Part shown: positions 27,858 through 37,203 of the stretch, piece by piece
How the letters are laid out: the number at the start of each line of letters is the position of its first letter
Numbering within the stretch: the first letter of the stretch is position 1
Origin: Methanocaldococcus infernus ME
GTDB lineage: Archaea; AGJL01; Methanococci; Methanococcales; Methanocaldococcaceae
Assembly: GCF_000092305.1 (NCBI RefSeq)
Contig: NC_014122.1
Location: 1,077,390-1,141,389 of the forward strand
Reading direction: 5' to 3'
Length of the DNA: 64,000 nt
Made by a program: the position numbers and the translations under genes
Notes under the pieces: model-generated
Told to the model about the DNA's origin: nothing
Seen by the model: only the letters and a program-made list of their open reading frames with translations
Databases searched by the model: none

Positions 27858-28646
27858 ATGGCTGTTGCTATTGCTATTGCTTCTGGAAAAGGAGGAACTG
27901 GGAAAACAACAATTGCTGCTAACCTTGCTGTTGCATTAGCAAAGTTTGGGAAAAAGGTGGCTGTTTTAGATGCTGATATAGCTATGGCTAACTTAGAGCT
28001 TATCATGGGTTTGGAAGGGAAGCCAGTAACTTTAAATGATGTTCTTGCAGGGAAGGCAAGTATTAAGGAAGCTATCTATAAAGGGCCTGAGGGAGTTTTA
28101 GTCATTCCAGCAGGGGTTTCCTTAGAAAAATTTAGAAGAGCAAACCCTGAAAAGTTGGAAGAGGTTTTAAAAGAGATTCATGACTTAGTTGATATTTTAA
28201 TTATAGACTGTCCTGCAGGGATAGGGAAAGAGACCCTTATAGCCATATCATCAGCTGATGGGCTTATCTTAGTGGTGAATCCTGAAATCTCTTCCATCTC
28301 TGATGCTTTGAAGGTTATAGCTATAGCAAAGAGGTTAGGAACTGAGATAATAGGGGCTATAGTTAATAGAGTATCTAATGAAAGTACTGAGCTTAGTGTT
28401 AAGGCAATCCAAACAATTTTAGAGATTCCAGTCCTTGGAGTGGTTCCTGAGGATCCACATGTAAGAAAGGCTGCAGCCTTTGGTACTCCTTTAGTTGTTA
28501 TGTATCCAGATTCTCCTGCAGCTCAGGCTATAATGGAGATAGCTGCTAAGTTAATTGGAGCTAAGTATGAAGCTAAATATAAAAAGAAGAAAAAAGAAAG
28601 CTTTATCTCAAGACTTATTAAGGGACTATTTGGTGGTAGAAAATGA
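27858..28646 (+). CDS. minD: MinD/ParA-type ATPase
   Basis: A 262-residue P-loop ATPase of the MinD family, which binds membranes in the ATP form and positions partners. The deviant Walker [10 protein letters not shown] is at about residues 10-18, [16 protein letters not shown] follows, and [12 protein letters not shown] is the Walker B/switch region. The C-terminus is a Lys run followed by an amphipathic helix ([12 protein letters not shown]), like the MinD membrane-targeting sequence. ATG after GGTGATTAAG. The next gene overlaps its stop. Confidence 0.93.
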   Translation: MAVAIAIASGKGGTGKTTIAANLAVALAKFGKKVAVLDADIAMANLELIMGLEGKPVTLNDVLAGKASIKEAIYKGPEGVLVIPAGVSLEKFRRANPEKLEEVLKEIHDLVDILIIDCPAGIGKETLIAISSADGLILVVNPEISSISDALKVIAIAKRLGTEIIGAIVNRVSNESTELSVKAIQTILEIPVLGVVPEDPHVRKAAAFGTPLVVMYPDSPAAQAIMEIAAKLIGAKYEAKYKKKKKESFISRLIKGLFGGRK

Positions 28647-28813
28647 TTTTATATATTGTGGTTGCAGCAAGTATTCTTTTGAATATTATATTATTAATTA
28701 AAGTTATACAACTACAGAGGGAGTTAGATGAATTAAAGAAAGCTACAAGATTAACTAAGGAAGAGGTTGAAAAGCTTAATGAGAGAATTAGAAGGTTAAA
28801 GCTTGGTGGATAA
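28643..28813 (+). CDS. Small single-span membrane protein with coiled coil
   Basis: A 56-residue protein: ATG at 28643 overlapping the minD stop (ATGA), stop at 28811-28813. Residues about 2-19 ([18 protein letters not shown]) are one membrane helix; the rest ([31 protein letters not shown], in pieces) is a charged heptad-like coiled coil on the other side. Its tight coupling to minD and to the next secreted protein suggests it is the membrane partner of the MinD-type ATPase. No family recognised. Confidence 0.75.
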   Translation: MILYIVVAASILLNIILLIKVIQLQRELDELKKATRLTKEEVEKLNERIRRLKLGG

Positions 28814-28815
28814 GT

Positions 28816-29469
28816 ATGAAAAAACTGATAATAATGTTTTTACTATTCTTAGCTTTTCAAGCTACTTTAGCAGAAAATTTTTATGTTGATCTAACTCCAA
28901 AAACTTGTAGCTTAGGAGATCAAGTTTATCTAATTCTTAAAATTCCTGAGGGATTGAAAGACATTAAAATAAAAATTATCTCAGAGAAAGTGAATTTCTC
29001 TGACCAATATATTTATATCCCAAAGACTCAGAAAGAGATGGATAAGGTTATAGTGGGAAAAGCTACTGAAGAAGGAACTGGAGAGGTTTATGTAACAATC
29101 CTATACTTTAAAAATGGAAGCTCATTTATTGGGACATATAGGTTTTCTATCAATATAGTTGGTAGTAAAGAAAAAAGCTTAGTGGAGGAGAACAAAACTG
29201 AGGAAAAAGTGGAAAAAAATGAAAAGATAGAAGAAAGCAATATTACAGTTAATAACACTTTAATTAATAATAAAACTGAAATTAATAAAACTAAGCCTAT
29301 AAATAAAAGTGAAGTTAATCTAACAGGAAAGCTTAACATTACTATAAAAACAGAGGAAAATAATAAAGAAGTTATAGAAGTGAATTATATTATTTATGCT
29401 ATCCTTGGGCTTATATCAGGAGGAATCTTTGGATATCTATTAGGTTATGTAATTAACATAAAAGCTTAA
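28816..29469 (+). CDS. Secreted, C-terminally membrane-anchored protein
   Basis: A 217-residue protein with a signal peptide (MKKLIIMFLLFLAFQATLA, cleavage near residue 19), an external beta-rich domain (about 20-115; YVDLTPKTCSLGDQVYLIL), an Asn/Lys/Glu-rich linker (about 120-180) crowded with N-x-S/T sites (NIT, NNT, NKT, NKS, NLT), and a final membrane helix (YIIYAILGLISGGIFGYLLG). It would be a good AglB substrate. ATG after GGTGGATAAGT, 2 nt after the small coiled-coil gene. Function unknown. Confidence 0.78.
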   Translation: MKKLIIMFLLFLAFQATLAENFYVDLTPKTCSLGDQVYLILKIPEGLKDIKIKIISEKVNFSDQYIYIPKTQKEMDKVIVGKATEEGTGEVYVTILYFKNGSSFIGTYRFSINIVGSKEKSLVEENKTEEKVEKNEKIEESNITVNNTLINNKTEINKTKPINKSEVNLTGKLNITIKTEENNKEVIEVNYIIYAILGLISGGIFGYLLGYVINIKA

Positions 29470-29480
29470 TAAGATGGCTT

Positions 29481-30161
29481 ATGATTGTTGCAGTGGTTCC
29501 AGCATACAATGAGGAGAAAAATATTGAGAAGGTTTTAAAGGAGTTGGATGAAATAAAGATAGATGCTATAGTTGTGGATGATGGCTCTGAGGATAGGACA
29601 AGTGAGAAGGTAAAAAATTTTAAGCCAAAGAATATAAAAATCTTTTTAATAAGGAATAATAAAAACTTGGGAAAGGCTAAAGCCTTGGAGTTAGGAACTA
29701 AAGAGGCTTTGAGGTTAGGCTATAAATATATAGCATACATAGATGGAGACTATCAGCTGAAGCCAAGGGATATTTTAAAGCTCTACAAACTCTTAAAAGA
29801 GAGAGAAGCTGATGCTGTTTTTGGAGTTAGAAAATTTGATAACATTCCCTTCCCAAGAAAGATAACCAATTTTTTAGCAAATCTTTTAGTGTCTTTTGCT
29901 ATTCTTGTACATACTAAAAGATTTTACTTTTTAAGAGATGTACAGTGTGGTTTAAGATTGATAAAGGCTGATCTCTTAAAAGATATTTACTTTGGGAAAG
30001 ATTATTCAGTTGAGCATATTGTAGCTATACAGCTTATTAAAAAAGGGGCTAAGATCTTAGAGGAAGAGATAGATGTTGAATACCATGAAGATGCTGTCTC
30101 ATATCTAAACTCTAAAAAAGTCTTAGATGTTATTAAAGAGGTTTTAAACTTTATATTTTGA
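29481..30161 (+). CDS. Family 2 glycosyltransferase (dolichyl-phosphate mannose synthase-like)
   Basis: A 226-residue GT-A enzyme. The N-terminal VVPAYNEEKNIEKVL and VVDDGSEDRTSE motifs, then IDGDYQLKPRD (the DxD-type site, about residues 88-98), are typical of polyprenyl-phosphate sugar transferases. No membrane helix follows the catalytic domain. The acceptor and sugar are inferred only from family similarity. It closes the DUF2121-MinD operon, which strengthens an envelope role for the group. Confidence 0.87.
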   Translation: MIVAVVPAYNEEKNIEKVLKELDEIKIDAIVVDDGSEDRTSEKVKNFKPKNIKIFLIRNNKNLGKAKALELGTKEALRLGYKYIAYIDGDYQLKPRDILKLYKLLKEREADAVFGVRKFDNIPFPRKITNFLANLLVSFAILVHTKRFYFLRDVQCGLRLIKADLLKDIYFGKDYSVEHIVAIQLIKKGAKILEEEIDVEYHEDAVSYLNSKKVLDVIKEVLNFIF

Positions 30162-30172
30162 GGGGGTACTAA

Positions 30173-30799
30173 TTGTTTATGGGAGCCTCTACTGATGAAG
30201 GTTTAGAGATAGCTAAGAGGTCAAGAGATATAGTTAGAGAGAAGATAAAAGAGTATATAAAAAATTTTAGTGAAGAAGAGCTTGAAATAGTTGAGAGAGT
30301 TGTCCATGCTACAGCTGACCCAGAGTTTGCCAAGCTCTTGGTTTTTAAGAATGATCCTATAAAAGAGGGGGTAAGAGCTATTAAGGATAGAGTTCCTATA
30401 GTTGTTGATGTAAATATGGTTAAGGCTGGAGTTAGATATGAAAATATTATTTGCCCAATAAATAATAAAGAAACTTTGGAGTTGGCTAAGAAAGAGAATA
30501 TAACAAGGGCTAAGGCTTCTATGAGAGTAGCTAAGAATTATATAGATAATGGAATAGTGGTTATTGGTAACTCTCCAACAGCTCTTTTAGAGGTTATCAA
30601 TTTAGTTGAGCATCATAATGTGAAGCCAAGGCTCATTATAGGAGTTCCTGTAGGGTTTGTTAAGGCTGAGGAGAGTAAGGAAAAGTTATTAAATTTAGAT
30701 TTGCCAATAATAACTTGCAAAGGAGCCAAGGGAGGAACTCCTGTAGCTGTCTCTATTATAAATGGAATTATAGCTAAAGCTCTTGGAGGGAAAGCTTAA
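30173..30799 (+). CDS. cbiC: Precorrin-8X/cobalt-precorrin-8 methylmutase
   Basis: CbiC moves a methyl group from C-11 to C-12 of the corrin ring to make hydrogenobyrinate or cobyrinate in B12 synthesis. The 208-residue protein has ERVVHATADPEFAKLL with the conserved catalytic His (about residue 43), VVDVNMVKAGV and GNSPTALLEVINL, all family hallmarks. TTG at 30173 follows AGGGGGT by 5 nt. The thiI gene starts in the stop codon (TAATG). Confidence 0.95.
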   Translation: MFMGASTDEGLEIAKRSRDIVREKIKEYIKNFSEEELEIVERVVHATADPEFAKLLVFKNDPIKEGVRAIKDRVPIVVDVNMVKAGVRYENIICPINNKETLELAKKENITRAKASMRVAKNYIDNGIVVIGNSPTALLEVINLVEHHNVKPRLIIGVPVGFVKAEESKEKLLNLDLPIITCKGAKGGTPVAVSIINGIIAKALGGKA

Positions 30800-31914
30800 T
30801 GGACATCTTAGTTAGATATGGAGAGATTGGACTAAAGTCTAATGTTATAAGAAAAAAATTAGAAGAAATTTTAAGAAAAAATATTATCAAGAGCTTAAGA
30901 AGATATGAGATAGATGCTGAAGTTGAAATTTTACATAGAAGGCTGTTAGTCAAGGTTAATAAGGATGAAGGGAAAGCTTTAGAACTTTTAGGAAAAACTC
31001 CTGGGATAGTTTCCTATAGCCCTGTCTACATCTGTAACTTAGACATAAATGAAATTGTTAGCTTAGCCTTACAAGTGATGAGGAAGAAGTTAAAGGAAAT
31101 AAAAAAAGAAGATGTAAAGTTTGCAGTGAAAACTAAGAGAAGTAATAAAAAATTTCCTTATAACTCAGTTGAGGTTAATGAAATTGTTGGAGAGAAGATA
31201 ATAGAGAAGTTTAACCTAAAGGTTGATTTAGAAGAGCCAGATGTTGTTTTGGGAATAGAGATCTCTGATAAAGCCTATATATTTACAGAAACCTATAAAG
31301 GAGTTGGAGGACTTCCTGTTGGTAGCCAGGGAAGAGCTGTATGCTTAGTTTCTGATGGTATTGACAGCCCTGTAGCAGCCTTTATGATGATTAAGAGAGG
31401 ATGTAGGGGGGTGATATTACACTTAAAAATTACTGAAGAAGCTCTCAACAAGGTTAGGAAGATTGTTGAAGTCTTAAATGACTATGATCCTGAGTTAGAA
31501 TTTGTTGTTTATGATTATAAGAAAGAGCTTGAAGAGATCAAGGAGAAGTTAAAAAGCATAAAAAAGGAGGAATATACTTGTATATTCTGTAAGAAAAAGA
31601 TGTTAAAGATAGCTGAAAAGTATGCTAAGTATCTTAACTGTGATGCTATTGTTACTGGAGACAACTTAGGACAGGTGGCTTCACAAACATTAAAGAACTT
31701 GAGAGTTATAAGCTCTTCTATAGAGTTTCCAATTTTAAGACCTTTAATAGGCTTTGATAAAAATGAGATCGTTGAAATTGCTAAAAGTATAGGGACTTAC
31801 AACATTTCCATAGAGAAAGAAATTAAGTGTCCCTATCTCCCAAGATTTCCAAAAACTATATGTAAGTTAGAAGAGGTTAAGAAAGTTCAGGAAAAGGCTA
31901 ACATAAAAATTTAG
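30799..31914 (+). CDS. thiI: tRNA 4-thiouridine synthetase ThiI
   Basis: ThiI adenylates and thiolates U8 of tRNA. The 371-residue protein has an N-terminal ferredoxin-like/THUMP region (about 1-165) and a PP-loop ATPase domain with SDGIDSP (about residues 186-192). It lacks a rhodanese domain. It has the methanogen-type cysteines: CIFC (about 260-263) and a later [12 protein letters not shown] pair, which in related archaeal enzymes bind an iron-sulfur cluster. It directly follows cbiC. Confidence 0.94.
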   Translation: MDILVRYGEIGLKSNVIRKKLEEILRKNIIKSLRRYEIDAEVEILHRRLLVKVNKDEGKALELLGKTPGIVSYSPVYICNLDINEIVSLALQVMRKKLKEIKKEDVKFAVKTKRSNKKFPYNSVEVNEIVGEKIIEKFNLKVDLEEPDVVLGIEISDKAYIFTETYKGVGGLPVGSQGRAVCLVSDGIDSPVAAFMMIKRGCRGVILHLKITEEALNKVRKIVEVLNDYDPELEFVVYDYKKELEEIKEKLKSIKKEEYTCIFCKKKMLKIAEKYAKYLNCDAIVTGDNLGQVASQTLKNLRVISSSIEFPILRPLIGFDKNEIVEIAKSIGTYNISIEKEIKCPYLPRFPKTICKLEEVKKVQEKANIKI

Positions 31915-31924
31915 AGGGAGGGAA

Positions 31925-33091
31925 ATGAAGGCTGTCTTAGCATACTCAGGGGGTTTAGATACAAGTTGCTGTCTAAAGCTCTTAGAGGATCAGGGTTATG
32001 AAGTTATCTCTGTCTGTGTAGATGTAGGCCAGCCAGAGGAGGAGATTAAAGAGGTTGAAGAGAAAGCTAAGCTCTTAGGGGCTAAGCACTATACTATAGA
32101 TGCTAAGGAAGAATTTGTTAAGGACTATATTTTTAGGGCTATAAAGGCAAATGCTCAGTATGAAGGCTATCCATTATCAACAGCCTTAGCAAGGCCATTA
32201 ATAGCTGACAAGGTTGTAGAGGTTGCCAAAAAAGAAGGAGCTGAAGTTATAGCCCATGGTTGTACTGGAAAGGGGAATGATCAGTTTAGATTTGAAACAG
32301 CTATAAGAATTAAGGCTCCAAATATAAAGATAGTTGCTCCAATAAGAGACTTGAATTTAACAAGGGCTGAGGAAATTGAGTATGCTAAGAAAAAGGGAAT
32401 TCCAATTCCATCAGAGAGTAAGAAGTGGAGCATTGATGAGAACCTATGGGGGAGAAGTATAGAAGGTGGAGAATTAGAGGATCCTAATTTTATTCCTCCA
32501 GAGGAAATATACAGTTGGACTAAAAACCCTGCTGAAGATAGAGAGGAGGAAATAGTTGAAATAGAATTTAAGGAAGGGGTTCCTATAGCTATCAATGGAG
32601 AGAGGTTAGGTTTAGTAGAACTAATAAAGAAAGCTAATGAGATTGCTGGAAAACATGGGGTTGGAAGAATAGACATTATGGAGGATAGAATTATAGGACT
32701 AAAATCAAGGGAAAACTATGAATGTCCTGGAGCTATCTTATTGTTAACTGCTCATAAAGCCTTGGAACAGTTGGTTTTAACAAGAGACATTTTAAGATTT
32801 AAAGAACTTGTTGATTCTTTATATGGAGAGTTAATTTATAAAGGTCAGTGGTTCTCTCCATTTAGAGAAGCTTTAGATGCTTTCATAGATAAGACACAAG
32901 AGAGAGTTACTGGAACAGTAAAGGTTAAGCTATTTGGTGGCAGTGTAAGAGTTGTAGCAAGAGAAAGTGAATTCTCCCTATACAGTAGGGAGATGGTTTC
33001 CTTTGATGAGAAAGACCTTGACCAGAGAGAAATTGCTGGAATGGTTAAGTATCACTGCTTACAGGATTTATTATATTATATGAGGAAGTAA
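31925..33091 (+). CDS. argG: Argininosuccinate synthase
   Basis: ArgG couples citrulline and aspartate in arginine biosynthesis, using ATP. The 388-residue protein opens with [18 protein letters not shown] (the PP-loop), followed by [14 protein letters not shown] and [14 protein letters not shown], which are strong family signatures. ATG after GAGGGAGGG. It is the last gene before the second CRISPR leader, whose homology begins about 14 nt after its stop. Confidence 0.98.
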   Translation: MKAVLAYSGGLDTSCCLKLLEDQGYEVISVCVDVGQPEEEIKEVEEKAKLLGAKHYTIDAKEEFVKDYIFRAIKANAQYEGYPLSTALARPLIADKVVEVAKKEGAEVIAHGCTGKGNDQFRFETAIRIKAPNIKIVAPIRDLNLTRAEEIEYAKKKGIPIPSESKKWSIDENLWGRSIEGGELEDPNFIPPEEIYSWTKNPAEDREEEIVEIEFKEGVPIAINGERLGLVELIKKANEIAGKHGVGRIDIMEDRIIGLKSRENYECPGAILLLTAHKALEQLVLTRDILRFKELVDSLYGELIYKGQWFSPFREALDAFIDKTQERVTGTVKVKLFGGSVRVVARESEFSLYSREMVSFDEKDLDQREIAGMVKYHCLQDLLYYMRK

Positions 33092-33666
33092 GTTGTCTTT
33101 GAAATGAAACTTTTAGAAAAAGCTCCATCTGAAACTTTTAGAAAAAGTTTCATCAAAAGAGTTAGCTTAATGAGTTTTTGTTATTAGTTATTTAGATATC
33201 GTTATTAATGTTTTTAATTAAGTTTTTCTTTGAAACTTTTAGAAAAAGTTTCATCAAAAGGAATTAGTTTGATGGGTTTTTATTTTTTTGTTATTAGTTA
33301 TTTAGATATCGTTATTAACTTCCCTAATTAAGTTTTCTTGCTTTTATATAGGGGTCGTTGGAAATTGGTACGAGAAAATTGGGGAAAAGTAATACTGATT
33401 TTTTCGTTGGAGAATTGTGATTTTTTAGTTTGTTGGATTGTTTGCTGTTATTTTATAGTATTAGGTTTAATTGGACTTTATTTTTGGTTAAATAAGGGTT
33501 AATTGTTGAGCTTTGTTTTTACGGTTGTGCATAGTATTTTTAAATGGAGGGAACAATCTTTCTTACTTTTATATAGGGGTTCAATAACCAACCAGTAAGA
33601 AAACTCAGGTTAAAAAAGAAAGTTTTTTATAGGAGTTTTGATATAAAATAAGGACAGACATTAAGG
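33092..33666 (+). promoter_or_regulatory. CRISPR leader 2
   Basis: A 575-bp gene-free stretch between argG and array 2. From about 33232 to 33666 it is nearly identical to leader 1, including the TATA-like CTTTTATATAGGGG at 33341-33354 and again near 33566-33579, and the last 60 bp before the first repeat. It is longer than leader 1 because its outer end is duplicated. T/G-rich on the plus strand. It should drive rightward transcription of array 2 and be used by the same Cas1-Cas2. Confidence 0.85.
33131..33335 (+). repeat. Tandem duplication of the outer leader segment
   Basis: Two roughly 100-bp units in tandem: 33131-33231 and 33232-33335. Each starts with the hairpin GAAACTTTT-AGA-AAAAGTTTC, continues CATCAAAAG, then GTTATTAGTTATTTAGATATCGTTATTAA in two pieces, and ends near AATTAAG. 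The second unit matches leader 1 better; the first is degenerate. A third, imperfect hairpin copy lies at 33106-33126. Confidence 0.75.
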
Positions 33667-34609
33667 GTTTGAATCGCCAGTCCATTAAAACAAGGATGGA
33701 AACCGATGGTTTAGAAGCCCTAACACAATTAATAGAAAAGTTTGAATCGCCAGTCCATTAAAACAAGGATGGAAACCTGGAGTTCCAACAACATACTTTT
33801 TTCTCCAAGGCACGTTTGAATCGCCAGTCCATTAAAACAAGGATGGAAACAAGCAGAGGTAAATACAATAGATAACGAATTAGTGAGTTTGAATCGCCAG
33901 TCCATTAAAACAAGGATGGAAACAAATTCTTCTTTTTAACTTTTCTACTATCTCCTGATAAGGTTTGAATCGCCAGTCCATTAAAACAAGGATGGAAACG
34001 CATTAGTTACCATATCTGCATATCTCAACGTAAACGTTTGAATCGCCAGTCCATTAAAACAAGGATGGAAACTGAATGTTCATTTTAAATATAAACATCT
34101 TGGATTAAAGTTTGAATCGCCAGTCCATTAAAACAAGGATGGAAACATGGATAAGATAAATCAAGCTCCTCCAGAACTTTCTTTCTCAATGTGATCTCAA
34201 CAAAAGACATGTTTGAATCGCCAGTCCATTAAAACAAGGATGGAAACTTTTTGTTGGCTCAGGAGTTGGTGGGAAGATAATTGTTTGAATCGCCAGTCCA
34301 TTAAAACAAGGATGGAAACACACTAACTTTGGGATTTTGTCTAGGGGTATTCTGGTTTGAATCGCCAGTCCATTAAAACAAGGATGGAAACATCTTGACG
34401 AAAGAACCCAAGAATCCCATATCCATTGTTTGAATCGCCAGTCCATTAAAACAAGGATGGAAACTCAACATAAATTCTCTTAGCACATATGTATTCCTCA
34501 GTTTGAATCGCCAGTCCATTAAAACAAGGATGGAAACACGTGGATAAGAGGTATGTGACATACTACATCATAGTTTGAATCGCCAGTCCATTAAAACAAG
34601 GATGGAAAC
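33667..34609 (+). CRISPR. CRISPR array 2, same 37-nt repeat as array 1, 13 repeats, 12 spacers
   Basis: Repeats start at 33667, 33740, 33814, 33887, 33963, 34036, 34110, 34211, 34283, 34355, 34428, 34501 and 34573. All appear identical to the array 1 repeat. Eleven spacers are 35-39 nt, but the seventh (34147-34210) is 64 nt. The last repeat ends at 34609, which is the final base of the convergent helicase stop codon. No cas genes adjoin it, so it relies on proteins encoded elsewhere, such as those at the left of the window. Confidence 0.98.
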
Positions 34610-36528
34610 TAAAATGATGCCCACTTCAGCATCTCATTATAAATTGTATCTTTTTTCAGTAAATTTTCATTACCAATTAAAATAAGCTTTCTTTTAGCCC
34701 TTGTTATAGCCACATTTAACCTTCTATAATCTTTTAAAAAACCAAAGTTTTTAGTTCTGACAAAAGAGATGACTATAGCTTCATTTTCCCTTCCCTGGAA
34801 GCCATCTACAGTGTTAACCTCAACATCTAAGCCTTCTTCTTCAAACATTCTTCTTAAGAGTCTAACCTGAGCATCATATGGAGTTATAACACTCACAGGA
34901 ATTTTATACTTAACCAACTTCTTCACAACCTCTAAAACCTTCTTAGCCTCTTCCTCATTGTAGTAGGATGGAGAATCCTTATCTCTCTTCTCCTCTCCAT
35001 CCACATGAAAGAATTGGACAGGAATCTTATTTATAATGTCTTTATCTTCCTCATCAACTTCCTTAACAAGATCCATTAAAGTTATATTCTTAACACTCTC
35101 AGCAGCCTTTAGCTTATTTTCATAAAACATCCTATTAGGAAATTCCATAATCTTCTCATTCATTCTATACTGAATCTCTAAGATTGATGAGAACTCAGGA
35201 TACTTCTTTATAAGCTTTTCAAATAGTGTCTTTTTAAGCTCTTCATTATCACTTAAAACTGTTGGTGGCAACTGCTTATGATCTCCAGCCATTATTAGCT
35301 TCTCTCCCTTTATTATAGGGATTAAGCAAGATGGTTCCATAGCTTGGCTACCTTCATCTATAACCACAACATCAAAGAAGTAATCCTTTAAAACTTCAGA
35401 GCCAGCCATTGAGTTAGTTGAAACAATAACATCAGCCTCTTTAATGATTTCGTCAGCTATCTCCTTAGAAAGCTTTTCCAACTTATCAACTAAAACTTTT
35501 ATCTTAGCATTCTTTTTAATCCACTGAGCCATGCTCTTTATCTTCTCCTTAGGAACTCCTCTATAGTCTTTATTTTTCTTAGCCACCTTTAAAATTTGGT
35601 CATCACTCATTCCCCTTCTCCATCTTGGAGATGGCTTTAAAAACTTGTCCCTCTCTTCTTTAATCTCAGAGATCTTCTCCTTTAACTTCAAAACCTTCTG
35701 ATACTTTGGATGACACTCTATTAAGTAAGGAAGGGAATGCTCTATCAAATCCTTACTTATCCTTGTTGGATGACCAATTCTAACAACCTTTAAAAAAGGA
35801 TACTTCTTTATCAAATACTCTAAAATGTTATCTGCAGCTATGTTAGAGTCTGCTGTTGCTAAAACCTTATGCTTATTAAATTTAACCTCCTGAACTATCA
35901 CTTCAGTTAAAGTTCTTGTCTTCCCTGTCCCTGGAGGACCATGGATTAGGTAGAGGTCTTTACTTAAAATAGCTCTTTTCACAGCCCTCTTTTGAGATTC
36001 ATTTAGCTCTTTATCATAAAATTCCATCTCAATATCTTCCTTTAAAGGTTTCTCTGGCTTTTCTATTCCTAAAATAATATTAATTAGCTTAGGCTTCTCT
36101 TTTTCAATGTATCTTAAAGCTTCCTTCATTCTCTTGAAGGTTATGTCATTTATGAAGAGATCTATCCTAACTCTCTCCTTAAAAACCCATCTTGGAACAT
36201 CAACATCAAAGGCTACATCAATAAAGTTTTTCCCAACATAGATGACATTGGCATAGAGATCACTCTTTAAAGGATCTCCCTTACTAACTAAAACAACATC
36301 TCCTGGAGAGATCTCAGTCTTTATCTCTTTACTTCTCCCAAATCTTACTAAAGTACAGCCTAAGCTTTGCCCTAAAAATTTTCCCTTTAGATTTAAAATA
36401 GCTCTTCCAACCTCTTCTCTTTTCCTCCCAAGTCTTTTTATCTCTTCCTTGTGAAATTCCATTTCATACTTTCTCTCAAGCTCTATCAAATTTAGAAATT
36501 TTCTAACATACATGTCTATTAAGTTCAA
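34609..36528 (-). CDS. UPF1/IGHMBP2-like superfamily 1 helicase
   Basis: A DNA/RNA helicase of about 639 residues. The order is an N-terminal beta-barrel-like region, then HGPPGTGKTRTLTE (Walker A), VVVIDEGSQAMEPS (Walker B), GDHKQLPPTV (motif III), QYRMN (motif IV), VDGFQGRENEAIVISFVRT (motif V) and LNVAITRAKRKL (motif VI). It resembles M. jannaschii MJ0104. Start is uncertain: TTG at 36528 has GAGGGG 7 nt upstream, GTG at 36543 and ATG at 36513 are alternatives. Its TAG stop shares its last base with the final CRISPR repeat of array 2. Motif VI is followed by about 27 residues, so it does not look truncated. Confidence 0.9.
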   Translation of the reverse strand: MNLIDMYVRKFLNLIELERKYEMEFHKEEIKRLGRKREEVGRAILNLKGKFLGQSLGCTLVRFGRSKEIKTEISPGDVVLVSKGDPLKSDLYANVIYVGKNFIDVAFDVDVPRWVFKERVRIDLFINDITFKRMKEALRYIEKEKPKLINIILGIEKPEKPLKEDIEMEFYDKELNESQKRAVKRAILSKDLYLIHGPPGTGKTRTLTEVIVQEVKFNKHKVLATADSNIAADNILEYLIKKYPFLKVVRIGHPTRISKDLIEHSLPYLIECHPKYQKVLKLKEKISEIKEERDKFLKPSPRWRRGMSDDQILKVAKKNKDYRGVPKEKIKSMAQWIKKNAKIKVLVDKLEKLSKEIADEIIKEADVIVSTNSMAGSEVLKDYFFDVVVIDEGSQAMEPSCLIPIIKGEKLIMAGDHKQLPPTVLSDNEELKKTLFEKLIKKYPEFSSILEIQYRMNEKIMEFPNRMFYENKLKAAESVKNITLMDLVKEVDEEDKDIINKIPVQFFHVDGEEKRDKDSPSYYNEEEAKKVLEVVKKLVKYKIPVSVITPYDAQVRLLRRMFEEEGLDVEVNTVDGFQGRENEAIVISFVRTKNFGFLKDYRRLNVAITRAKRKLILIGNENLLKKDTIYNEMLKWASF

Positions 36529-36543
36529 CCTTTCCCCTCTCAC

Positions 36544-37203
36544 TTATATAGTAATTTTCAATTTTCTCCAAATTTCTTTAAGTTCCTCTATTTCTATTTG
36601 TCCAGGGGCTGAACTCTTCCCTTTGTAGGAGGCAAAGGTTAAGATAGAGCCAAAGTAAGGGGCTAAGATTCTTGTTAATCTCCCTTCTTCTCCCATTCCT
36701 ATGGCTATAATTCTTCCCCTATATTTATTTGCAAGGTTTAAAATCTTTAGCACATCTTCCTTATCCTTAACCATAGTGGCAATCTTAGCAATATCTCCAA
36801 TCTTTAAAGAATTCTCAACAACCTCACAAAGTTTTTCAAAAGAAGGAGTTTCCTCAAAGTTGTGATAGGAAATAATTACTTTAGTTTTTGACCCTATTCT
36901 ATTCCTAAATTCAACTAACTCTTTATTTTTTTCTTCTCTTAACTCAACATCTATAAATTTTGCATTCTCCTCAATGGCTTTTTTAAACAACTCTACCCTC
37001 TCTCCCTTATCCCAATAACCTCCTTCCCATGTTGGTCTTATGGTTATAATGCTATTAAATTTACAAAACTTACCTATATCCTCTAAGCTAACCTCTTCTA
37101 AGTAGTCTAATCTAAACTCTACAATGTCAGCCACTTTCAAATACTCTTCAGCAACTCTTAGAGAATCTTCTACTTTCCTCTCAACAACCGGCAGAGCTAT
37201 CAT
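36544..37203 (-). CDS. aroD: 3-dehydroquinate dehydratase, type I
   Basis: Type I dehydroquinase of the shikimate pathway, a TIM barrel that forms a Schiff base with substrate. The 219-residue protein has [11 protein letters not shown] (about 32-42), [12 protein letters not shown] with the catalytic His (about 113-124), [12 protein letters not shown] containing the Schiff-base Lys, and [19 protein letters not shown] near the end. It begins in the stop codon of the upstream methyltransferase gene, with a 4-nt overlap. Confidence 0.95.
   Translation of the reverse strand: MIALPVVERKVEDSLRVAEEYLKVADIVEFRLDYLEEVSLEDIGKFCKFNSIITIRPTWEGGYWDKGERVELFKKAIEENAKFIDVELREEKNKELVEFRNRIGSKTKVIISYHNFEETPSFEKLCEVVENSLKIGDIAKIATMVKDKEDVLKILNLANKYRGRIIAIGMGEEGRLTRILAPYFGSILTFASYKGKSSAPGQIEIEELKEIWRKLKITI

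Noticed and set aside
34186..34561. Two minus-strand frames with repeated peptides (FHPCFNGLAIQT) across array 2.
   Set aside because: They are translations of the CRISPR repeats and have no gene features.
34609..34700. Helicase truncated by CRISPR insertion.
   Set aside because: Motif VI is complete and followed by about 27 residues with a plausible natural end; truncation cannot be shown without orthologues.
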